Positions 55,901 to 64,000 of a DNA stretch of 64,000 nt are shown in pieces (positions within the stretch are counted from its first letter, which is position 1; each line of letters begins with the position of its first letter). The position numbers and the translations under genes were made by a program. The notes beneath the pieces are model-generated. The model searched no databases. It worked only from the letters and a program-made list of their open reading frames with translations, and was not told the origin of the DNA. The stretch is from Diadema setosum (taxonomy: Eukaryota > Echinodermata > Echinoidea > Diadematoida > Diadematidae), in contig CM067076.1 of NCBI GenBank assembly GCA_033980235.1, positions 31,286,968-31,350,967 on the forward strand, written 5' to 3'.

Positions 55901-58900
55901 TGTAATGTCACTATACGTTATTGGCCACTACCAAAGGGGTTACATAAGAACCTCTTTGGCCACTACACACTCTTCTGATGCTTTCTACCTCTTCACTCTC
56001 TTCCCATCTCTCTCTTTCCCATTCTCCTTACCCATTCTCCTTACCCTCCCCTCTCTCCCTCTCTCTCTCTTTCTTACTCTCTCTCTCTCTCTCTATCTCC
56101 CTCTGTGTATGTGTGTGTGAGTGGCCCGTCTGTGTGTACTTGGTAATTGCTGTGTGTATTATACACACAGGGTGTGTTATTTGTGTTACGTAGGCCTACA
56201 GCACAGGCGCGCAGCCAGCCTTCCATGGATTGGCTGTCTGTGCGCGTAGGCTGTACAGGGAGTGGACATTAGATTGGAGGCAGAAGGCCAAGGGCTAGGG
56301 TGTGACTATACTAGGGGAGAGCTAGCTCTGTATGCAGGGAGTGGGGAACTGTCAACGTGTGTGATACTGTACCGAGCAGGGGAGATCGGAAGAATAAACT
56401 TGAAATTGAGACGGTAAGGTACGTCACCTGTGCTGTATGAATTAATCAGTGTCTGAGTTGACTCTACTGGAATGAAAGAGAGTGAGGAGAGACGCGAGAT
56501 TGAGAGAATTGCAATGACATGACTGCGCACATGAGACATGACACGGTATCCATGCTGGAATCCCCGACCCAGTGGTGAAAGTGATTGATTAAATGATTGA
56601 AATGAATTAAATTGAACATCTTGTGATCACACAATAAATATCGGTACATACGGTACATACAAAGTGTTTAAATACGTTGCAGTATCAAGTTGATTCAATA
56701 TGTAATTTTCATGAAAAATATTTTTTTTTGTGGAATTCTCTTTATAACTGTTGCCCACACATGACGTCATGAACTCTAGAAGTCTGCTTGCACCGACCAA
56801 ATCTCATCTTATCACATCAGAAGAAATTGAAAAAAACAAAACAAAACAAAACTCATAACATTTTTTTTGTTTCAGAGAAATGAGGATATTAAATAAACCT
56901 GTCCGTTTTAATCCACATCCCGTGTGATTGAATAATTTTCAATCTATTTCCTAGTGCTTACATTTTCAAAGTTAAAACATTTCAAATCCATAATCGAGAC
57001 CAGGATGCATCAAATTCTGTCTTTGTGTGAAGGAGATTTCGTTCTTGATCGTGTTGATGGACATAGAAACAAATCATAATGGAGATTTGTCTCCCTTTTT
57101 TTCAGATTGTGCTTCTTCACCTTGTGACAATGGAGGAAACTGTTCGGAGACAGACACTGGATACAAGTGCTCCTGCGGCGAAGAATTCTTCGGCCGAGAC
57201 TGTTGTAAGAAGCAGATCATTTTCCTCCTTATTTTGATCGTATTTGTGTGCTTGTGTTTGGGCGTGTTTTTATGTGGATGCTTTTTTCCACTATACATTT
57301 TATGTGTTATTATACTTGAAACAAGCCACATCTTCATGACTTTTAACATAAGATATGTTTTGTATTAAAAAGCAAACATAATTTATTTCCAGTGTACTGT
57401 ATCGTTGATGTATATATTTTTTAATGTACCATGCAACCAAACGCCCCTACAAGGGAAAAAACAAAACAAAGAAAAACCCTAAAGAATCAGTTCCTCCTTT
57501 TCCTATAAACAGAAAATCTCCAAGAAAATAAACAGAATTCTGCTAACTTAAACATGTAGGAGATCTACTTTTCTTTCATCGGGTGAATAGCTGAACGTCC
57601 CTTACTGTCATCCTTCAAATTCTCTATCGGAAATAGAAAATGGTGATTACACCTGCTAATGCACCCTATTGACGTCATTTTCGTCATACTACAGGCCCCT
57701 CTGAGTACCTTCGTGAGCTAATTATTGCGCTGAAGAATGAGATTATGGATAATGTGCACATCTTCGGCACTATGGTGTATGCGAATCCACAACCCTATCA
57801 TGTAATTCAGTAAACGCGTTTCGTTTCGTTTCGTTTCGTTTCGTTTCGTTTCGTTTCCTGCTTTGAAGCATGCAACGTAATTCACACACCAGACAGCGGT
57901 CAGAAAAAGATCTACAACTTTCATGGACTGAACCTCAGCGCTAACATGAGGTCACTGGATTTTGAAGTCAGCACAGACAAGTCCGCTCGCATCGCCTTGA
58001 CAATGGCTTCCGAGACAAATATCCCGTATGAGATCGGTGAGTTTCTTCACTTGCTGAAAGCAATATGCATTGTACTTAGATTATTCTAGTGATTGCTCTT
58101 ATGATAATGGCAAATATGACTTTCGTTTTGTAACGCATTTAATGATTTTCCTCATACGAACGTACACTTTTATGTACATATAACAAAGCTATGCATGTGT
58201 ACTGTGTGTAATGATTTGAAAGAACATTCAGTCCTCAATTCTCCAAAATCACAAAGATAAATCATGCCAATGCGATGACGGGATGTGAGTGTATTCTTTT
58301 ATGTTATACATTGTACTTTCACGTTTTGTATAAAGAGATTTCAAAACTTAAATCAAAATACTCCGTCTTATACAGTTTGTTCAGTTTGATAGGTTGGAGA
58401 CACTTGACCCCCCCCCCTTTTTTTTATTAGGACTTGGACAAAAGGTTTCCAACCGATTTGGTCAGTAAATTAGAAAATCACGAAAACAATACAAAAGTTT
58501 AGTTGTTTTCTCCACTTCCAATTTTTGCTAATTACGTCTTCCGAATCTCGTTACCCTAGAGGGAAAAAATGGGATTATTGTACCATCTGCAATCTGTCAA
58601 CATCCAATTACATTTTGATTTAACATTTTCTAAATATTCCATCAAAAATGTGCACCAGATCGTTGAATTCTAATTCTACAAATACCAAAAAAAAAACAAA
58701 AAACAAACAAACCTTCCCTTATTTTCTCCGTATACCTATACATACCATTTATGAAACATACACAATGATATTTTCTCGACAACGTGTGGATAATTATAGA
58801 TTAAATTGTATTATCTCTATTAACAGTTAGTGAAAATATTATCATTATGATGATTAGTAAACTTATCTTTATAAAAATTGAAAAAAAAGTCTCATTAGTG

Positions 58901-59878
58901 TTGGCGATACACATTGGTGTATATGTATGGAAATGATGGACGATCTGAATCATACGAAATGTTTAAGCCCTTTACTACTGCCAACATGTCATTATGATTA
59001 TGAGTATTAGAGTATAAGTCTGTATTAGAAATTTAACTGAAATTGGTGTTAAACTTTTGATCTCAATATAAGATATCTAAATCTTTTTCAGCTGTTAACG
59101 CTGCAGCCTTCATCAGCGGTATGACCTGTGCCTTGATCACGTGACGGTCAATAAGCGGGTCACAGACTTTCGGAAGTTTCTTGAACACAGACGCACCAGC
59201 TCCAAATCCTCTGAAGTATCACGACACATCCACATCGAATCGCCAGGCCATCAGATGGACCTGGAGAAAGTGGAGGTTCTAGACCGAGAACCTCGATACT
59301 TTCAAAAGGGCCTATCAACCTTTTCTCAACAAAGACGGGGGCGTACAAACTTCCAAATTTGTCTATGAGCCGCTTGATGGTCACGTGATGTACTGAACTG
59401 AACTGAACGTGATCAAGGCAAAGACGGGTAATTGCCTGAGGAAGGCTGTAGCGTTAATAGCTGAAAATTCCGGAGATTAATATCTTGTATCGAGATTAAA
59501 ATGATTATGAGCCTTGATGCACTTCTGAAGTATGTGTAGTTACCGATCATTATTTGCACATATATTCACTAAAATTCACGTCAAAATATTCGTTTTCGAA
59601 CAGTACTTGGTGCAAAAGCAAACACACAAACAAAGATTCATCGTCTCAATGTCCTCACGTTGAAGAAGACCCTGTCCAGCGACAACATGCTGTCTGGGCC
59701 TCCAGTGTACGATCGCTTCTGGCTGAACTTTTCTTCGGGAAACTTTTCACTCGGTCGCTATGGCAACTCAGAGCCATTTTTCAATTGGTTGGATCCAGAC
59801 CCGTTACAGTTCAGATCCATCGGGATTATGACATGGGGCGGGTCAACTGGTCGATGGAAGTTTCACTCGCTCTGCTAA
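48872..59878 (+). CDS. Secreted EGF- and FAMeT-domain protein (5 exons)
   Basis: Five exons with only phase-1 introns encode about 264 residues: 48872-48926, 51564-51761, 57106-57204, 57869-58036 and 59604-59878 (TAA). The protein starts MTGILPKVIVLLLLC, a signal peptide. A 66-residue Cys-containing module of no recognised family follows, then one EGF domain with six cysteines, then a Methyltransf_FA/FAMeT domain (PF12248-type). That domain shows HTPDSGQ at its start, DFEVSTDKSARIALT, YEIVLG and, near the end, FNWLDPDPL, SIGIMTWGGSTGRW. NCS and two NFS sequons suit an extracellular protein. FAMeT domains were named after farnesoic acid O-methyltransferase, but in secreted proteins they have no proven enzyme role. 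The usual GGW after YEIV is absent. Exon joins are inferred; the domain calls are firmer. Confidence 0.8.
49600..49770. repeat. TGCATTCAAATT degenerate repeat, copy 1
   Basis: Several short variants of TTTGTGCATTCAAATT and GAGCATGGAATTT; a related stretch lies at 54120-54290, both in introns of the EGF/FAMeT gene. Confidence 0.6.
50275..51283. mobile_element. CACTCAGCAAAAAAG element (TA target)
   Basis: 31-bp ends CACTCAGCAAAAAAGAAGGT and near complement, flanked by TA at 50273-50274 and 51284-51285. Arms extend further (CAACCTGGTAGGTTTATACA inverted at both sides). The Tc1/mariner-like ends carry no transposase. Confidence 0.8.
51564..51761 (+). CDS. EGF/FAMeT gene exon 2 (unknown N-terminal module)
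   Basis: A long pyrimidine tract and TTCAG acceptor precede 198 nt, phase 1 at both ends, with a GTATGT donor. The peptide begins GVRALHLGENDQEICSAMEM and has three cysteines. No domain family is recognised. Confidence 0.75.
52299..52323. repeat. (GT)n microsatellite
   Basis: About twelve GT units. Confidence 0.95.
52499..52870. mobile_element. GGGATGGTATAG MITE family copy, right end lost
   Basis: Left end TTAAAGGTATAGTATTGG; the body aligns with the family until an (AT)n microsatellite replaces the right end. Confidence 0.65.
52870..52909. repeat. (AT)n microsatellite
   Basis: Alternating AT/TA run. Confidence 0.95.
53090..53345. mobile_element. GAAGAGTTTGTTCGCAAAAA inverted-repeat element
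   Basis: ATGAAGAGTTTGTTCGCAAA and its near complement, each followed inward by ACCGATAAGTCCAT, bound about 255 bp. Confidence 0.72.
53735..53995. mobile_element. GGGTTGGTTCCTG inverted-repeat element
   Basis: GGGTTGGTTCCTGCTGCTTT pairs imperfectly with a right arm containing AATAACAAAAGCAGTACC and AGAACCAAC. TAGGGCAATTTGTCAATCAG occurs twice within and beside it. Confidence 0.6.
54120..54290. repeat. TGCATTCAAATT degenerate repeat, copy 2
   Basis: Shares TTTCAAATTC, GGTCAC, GCATTC and TTTGAGCATGGAATT in order with 49600-49770. Confidence 0.6.
56040..56105. repeat. (CT)n-rich tract
   Basis: Pyrimidine repeats in intron 2 of the EGF/FAMeT gene. Confidence 0.93.
57106..57204 (+). CDS. EGF/FAMeT gene exon 3 (EGF domain)
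   Basis: This symmetrical phase-1 exon of 99 nt encodes one EGF module: DCASSPCDNGGNCSE, then YKCSCGEEFFGRDC, with six cysteines in EGF spacing. Acceptor TTTTTCAG, donor GTAAGA. Confidence 0.88.
57695..57801 (+). other. Possible skipped or decayed extra exon of the EGF/FAMeT gene
   Basis: A TACTACAG acceptor is followed by an open frame of 39 codons (begins CPSEYLRELIIALKNEI) ending at TAA 57811. It is in phase with the EGF exon and in the same frame as exon 4. It may be an alternative exon or a relic; chance is also possible. Confidence 0.25.
57815..57857. repeat. (GTTTC)n microsatellite
   Basis: About eight CGTTT units directly upstream of the exon 4 acceptor of the EGF/FAMeT gene. Confidence 0.95.
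57869..58036 (+). CDS. EGF/FAMeT gene exon 4 (first half of FAMeT domain)
   Basis: The acceptor TTTGAAG lies directly after a (GTTTC)n microsatellite that serves as its pyrimidine tract. The 168-nt exon encodes CNVIHTPDSGQKKIYNFHG and SLDFEVSTDKSARIALTMAS, ending YEI plus one base before GTGAGT. The open frame continues upstream to a TAA at 57811, so the exact start is inferred from phase. Confidence 0.75.
59050..59500. mobile_element. Penelope-like retroelement remnant with inverted flanks
   Basis: Inverted flanks of about 90 bp (59050-59145 and 59400-59500) share GCTGAAAA, AACGCTGCAGCC and TGCCTTGATCACGT words. Between them a + strand remnant (59141-59396) shows VLDREPRYF and, after a frame change near 59306, FLNKDGG and YEPLDGHVMY then stop. 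That pattern matches the C-terminal endonuclease-side tail of Penelope-type retroelements. It is truncated, frameshifted and lies in the last intron of the EGF/FAMeT gene. Confidence 0.6.
59604..59878 (+). CDS. EGF/FAMeT gene exon 5 (second half of FAMeT domain, stop)
   Basis: After a TTCGAACAG acceptor the exon continues VLGAKANTQTKIHRLNVLT, then FNWLDPDPLQFRSIGIMTWG and GRWKFHSLC before TAA. This matches the C-terminal half of FAMeT domains, where WTDPxPL and GWGSTGxW are typical. It joins exon 4 in phase 1. Confidence 0.85.
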
Positions 59879-61360
59879 TGTACGGTACTATCGTTTTGGA
59901 GCTAGAAGGGCACAAAAGTAAATCTATTAATTAAAAAAAAGACCCCCCCAAAAAAAAAAAAAAAAAACCAAAAAAACAGAAACAAAACAAAACACACACA
60001 CAAAAAAAAAAACAGCGAGCTTGATGGATTGTCATTCTCATTTTCCGCTGTGACAATTGCTGTAGAATCATTACAAATTAATTGAAATATTTCATGAGAG
60101 TTTGGTCAATTACGCAAAGAGCATATCAGAACAGTAGGGAATTGTTTTGGCAATGTGATACTTTTTTTTCATGCAGTCAAACTTGCATCAAATTTGTCTC
60201 CAGAGCGGTAAGCTATATGTTGTGGCATGGGTTTAGCTGACCGGATACTGTAGTCAAAAGGGGCTATAAATACGCCACGCGGGATCTTTATCAACATTGT
60301 TTCGTATTACATCTCGGTAAATAGAGTGTGCATGCAACATGAAGACCATTATGTCACTGTAGTACGCACTGACTCGGTTCGGAGGAGTACTTTCTCGTTT
60401 TTTTTATTCATTTTTCTATTCTTTTCTATTAAATAATTCGTCATATAATACTTCAGAGACATTCTTTACTTTATGATATCGAAGTTTTGTAAAATTTTAC
60501 GGAAATTCACCAATGGTCATAGTAATGAAAGAAGGCACATATAGCCATGTACAATGCTACTTTCCAGTAGCCACTTTTTTTCTGTTAAACCCCACTGTTA
60601 TTGGAGATTATGGGATTATATTTGTTTATATAAATTATCTAGATTAAGGAGCTTTGATAGTGGAGGTAATAACCGTTACCGCATTTTACCTATAAAAAAA
60701 ATGTGAAAAGTATTTCATGCTCTCCCGTTGTTTTGCAGGCCAGATTTAACGTTTGGTGTAAAGAATTAGATTATTAATTTCAGTGTATAATAATGATTGA
60801 ATAAACATTGTTATCGTACCTGACACAAGGTTTGAAGACAGACCTTGTATGATAATTGCTGTTTTGTTTTTATTCATGCTTTCATTCCTCACACTTATAT
60901 TACGCTGTAATCGGTTAATGTGAACATAATGTAATAAAGAAAACGACAACACTATGATGATTTCATGGCACATTCGCGCTTTTGATTGTCAGTCAGTGAG
61001 TAATAGTAATGTGGTGGTGATTGTGTCATCACGGTAGTAAGTTCTAACAATTTTCTGAAAATATTGTGACCAGAGCTTGTATAATGTCTTTAGCCATCCA
61101 CAGAAAACCGAATGAATGTTGGGATGTGCGACCGTGTATATTTTCCATGTCAACGTGATGTAACACTATTCGATATTTTGGCATTGAAGTGGTATGTGTA
61201 TCACTGACTAACCTTAATGAAATATGCAGGTCATTAGAACTGTTATCAACTTTAGCCACCACTGCATCACACAAACCTAATCCACACAGTACAAAAGATA
61301 TTTTGTTCTTCCGGATAGGCCCATCGTAATCCACATGGTAAGGCTTAAAATCATTCTCCA
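59879..61360. other. Downstream region of the EGF/FAMeT gene
   Basis: Probable 3' UTR then intergenic sequence. A-rich low-complexity tracts occur at 59930-60012. AATAAA words near 60799 and 60931 could be polyadenylation signals but are unproven. Confidence 0.4.
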
Positions 61361-61506
61361 GGGTGCATTTCATGAAGCGTTTTGTCAGATATTTTTTTCT
61401 ATTATACTGTTATAAGCTACTGAAAACCTTGTATCGGATTGGCTGAGAGCAAATTTGTCCTATAGATTTGTCGGACAAAGCGCTTCATGAAATCCCCCCC
61501 CCCCCC
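61361..61506. mobile_element. Fold-back element, third copy (diverged)
   Basis: Ends resemble GGTGCATTTCATGAAGCG / CGCTTCATGAAATCCCCC. The centre shares GATTGGCTGAGAGCAAAT with the copy at 19250. Confidence 0.75.
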
Positions 61507-61928
61507 GACTGTGACAAAAGGTCTTGTTGAATAAAACGTTTAACATAAAGAAGAAACTTGTTAAGAACCAATTGAAAATTCACTTGAGTATGAACACTAA
61601 GGTCCCTGAGAGTCCGCAGTTGAATTCAAAACAGGAAAAAAAAAAAACTCTATTTTTCCTGTCAGCCTGATTTTTTTCCCCTCAGGTCAAAGAGTTTTAT
61701 TCACCAGGCTCCTTGGACTGGATCGCTCCTTGACTATATGGAACTCCTTCCCATCATTTCCCCGTAAAGTCGACAATGTGGAACAATTCACTCAAGACTC
61801 ACATTTTTTTCCCCTGGCATTCACTGAAATTACTCAATAGTAATTCTTTTGGAAGAGTCTGAGCATTTTAATGTTTTTGTTTCTCATGCAGATATATGAC
61901 TCTATACAAATGCTATGAAATATCACCA

Positions 61929-62319
61929 TTAAAGAGATAATATATTTTTGGTTGAGATGGGAATCCATGTTTCCAACATATAGATTCTTTTTTTGAGATA
62001 ATGAGAAACCTCTTATGAAATATGAAAGAGAATATAACTTTAAGAGGAATTCAAAGCTTACTTGGTGAAAATATGCTTTGAAATGCTCGAGATATCCAAA
62101 AACAAAGCTATCCTAATAAAAGGTGGGACCCACCTTTTATTATGATGGCTTTGTATTACTTCGCTTTTGGATATCGCAGCCATTTCAAAACCGATTTTCA
62201 TCTAATAAACATTGAATTCCTCTAGAATTGTATGCTCTTTGGCATTTTATAAAGTGGTTTCTAGGTATCTCCAAAAAGTTAAAAGCTGATCCTCTCCTCA
62301 ACCACACCATCCCTTTGAA
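61929..62319. mobile_element. GGGATGGTATAG MITE family copy
   Basis: Same internal words (GAGATAATGAGAAACCTCTT, CCGATTTTCATCTAATAAAC) and a CCATCCCTTTGAA end. Confidence 0.7.
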
Positions 62320-62999
62320 AGAAGCTTTCCATTAGTAGGTAACGTGCGCTTCACATTCTGAACACATTGTGAAGAGGCCCGGGCCGTCAAAGGCGGCAGA
62401 CCCACGCCCTAGCGGTGCTACAGAGTAGTTGCAATTCTATACTATGGGGTCAAAAGTACAAGGTCACTTCCACCAAAACACTCTACGATGAAAAAGAGTG
62501 CGAAGCGGTGATCTTGGCATATATGGTGCTGTGTCCAAATTTCGCCCAGTGAGATAGTGCACTGGGGAATTAGAAATACTGCCTCTAAAAGATGCCCTGA
62601 CTTTTCCTTCCTTTAAATCAAAACTAAAAATCTGTCTTTTGTCAACCTCACGAAAACAAACAAATAGATTAAAAAATATTTCTTTTATTATTTTCATAAA
62701 AATAAATAAATATATTCATGATGAGTATTTTTTCATCATTAAGAGTTTGTGTTTTAAGCCAAATTTGTATAGATTTTTAAGTTCTTCCTCATGCCTTGGT
62801 GACCTTTCCAGATAACTGAATGTAGACATTGTCTTGTTTTGTTTCCCTCCCTTTCTTTGTCACACCTATCTTTAGTTTTATTTTCTGTCTGTTCCGTCCC
62901 TGCTTTTGTTTTTGTCCTTGTCATAGTCTTCTTTTCTGATTATTTCGCCTGACATCAGGATATCAAAATTTTATACATGGAATCTTTCACGATCTTGAG

Positions 63000-63294
63000 A
63001 AACCATGGTTTAAACCATGGACAAAACCATGGAGCGCCAAGTGTCGCACGGAATATTTCGTTACGAAATTGGTCATTTCGTCGACAAAATGTCCGTTTCG
63101 TTAACGAAATTATCATTTCGTAGACGAAATGTTCATTTAGTTACAAAATGTTGACATTTCGTTACAAAATATTCATTTCATCGACGAAATGACTGATTTC
63201 GTAATGAAATATTCCATGGGCACTTGGAGCTCCATGTTTCTTGTCCATGGTTTAAACCATGGTTTCATTTGTACCACCTTCGTGAATTCGGGCC
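63000..63294. mobile_element. GGCCCGAATTCAC MITE, left end lost
   Basis: Same arms and interior as the copy at 39214; begins at AAACCATGGTTTAAACC and ends TGAATTCGGGCC. Confidence 0.8.
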
Positions 63295-63394
63295 AAAGAA
63301 AACGAAACTGCTGCACAAAAGGTGACAGATATCGGGATTTACCCTATCACATTTTCCCTGAATACTGTTTTGTTTTGTTTTGTTTTTGGTTTTT

Positions 63395-63422
63395 TTTCTC
63401 TCTCTCTCTCTCTCTCTCTTTT
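63395..63422. repeat. (CT)n microsatellite
   Basis: About thirteen CT units inside the second copy of the duplicated block. Confidence 0.95.
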
Positions 63423-63925
63423 TCATCGAACATTTTCCAAGAATGTCAGAAAAATTGTGCTCCAGGTCGTATAATTTAAATTGTGAAAATCCAAAATTTC
63501 CTTCCGGTAGACAGGGACGAATACCCGTAAACCCACCCCCCCCCCCCCATTTTCCCCGGCTGTCCTCCCATGCATATATCTGCAAAATTATGACACTCCC
63601 CCCCCCCCCCCAAACCGAATCGACGCCCTTGATCACGGCTAATGAAATGTAGATGGCGGGGGTGGTGAATGCACGATGAATAATGACTGTATGGTTGTAC
63701 CATTTTTTTTTCTATTTGCTGCAAAATAATTGTGAATAGAAAGGTAATGGCATGATTGGTAGTCACTATTCGCTGATTATTCTGTTTGTCTGGTTCTTCT
63801 GGCAGAGCGGTAGTGTAATATTACACGGTGGGCATTATGGTTGTGCTTTGCGATTTCAGAACCCGTTTGACTCTGTGACATGACACACTTTACTGTCAAT
63901 GTATACATGTACATACAAAGGTGTA

Positions 63926-63930
<5 letters not shown>

Positions 63931-63960
<30 letters not shown>
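63931..63960. repeat. (CA)n microsatellite
   Basis: About fifteen CA units near the window end. Confidence 0.95.
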
Positions 63961-64000
63961 GAACACACGCATGCAAAGTGAGAGACAGTAATTTCCTTGT

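Larger units (their letters stand above)
63302..64000. repeat. Second copy of the upstream block, runs off the window
   Basis: Collinear with 47677-48660 except that it lacks the MITE at 47956-48303 and has different microsatellite lengths. The last bases still match, so the duplication continues past the window. Confidence 0.85.

Noticed and set aside
59141..59368. 75-codon frame as a host gene
   Set aside because: It is a frameshifted retroelement tail between inverted flanks, within an intron.

Overview
The window is animal nuclear DNA. Short exons with GT/AG junctions are scattered through long AT-rich introns, and the sequence is crowded with non-autonomous DNA transposons, satellites and microsatellites. 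The main gene encodes a mitochondrial trifunctional protein alpha subunit (HADHA) close to the vertebrate protein. The mix of miniature inverted-repeat elements and an EGF/FAMeT-domain secreted protein suggests a marine invertebrate deuterostome. An echinoderm such as a sea urchin is my best guess, inferred from overall character and not proven.

Layout: 1-10.6 kb is intergenic, holding a diverged 71-bp satellite (1.4-3.5 kb), a PIF/Harbinger-like MITE (4.6-5.3 kb), small hairpins and unassigned sequence. From 10,664 to 42,535 lie 18 exons of HADHA on the + strand, all joining in frame to give 700 codons. This covers the transit peptide, the whole enoyl-CoA hydratase half and most of the 3-hydroxyacyl-CoA dehydrogenase half. 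The last 60-odd residues (two exons in the human gene) are not visible, and a 200-N assembly gap follows at 43,216. From 48,872 to 59,878 lies a second + strand gene: five exons with only phase-1 introns, encoding a secreted protein of about 264 residues (signal peptide, unknown Cys-containing module, one EGF domain, one FAMeT/Methyltransf_FA domain). The block just upstream of this gene (47.7-48.7 kb) recurs at 63.3-64.0 kb, which suggests that a tandem paralogue starts just beyond the window.

The introns contain many transposons. The most notable is a piggyBac-like MITE family (TTAA target, CCCTA ends, GC-rich subterminal hairpins). It has four full copies at 15.4, 17.9, 19.7 and 36.2 kb and a fragment beside the assembly gap. 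The two ends of each copy match each other but differ from the other copies. Other notable items are a 3-kb inverted-repeat element carrying eight copies of TTACGTATGGGACA, a 77-bp satellite in intron 17 split by a TA-target element, a cluster of nuclear-receptor DR1-type sites inside a transposon in intron 13, and a decayed Penelope-like retroelement with inverted flanks.

The two genes have no obvious functional link. HADHA acts in mitochondrial long-chain fatty-acid beta-oxidation together with HADHB, which is not seen here. The second gene encodes a predicted extracellular protein. No tRNA, rRNA or CRISPR was recognised.
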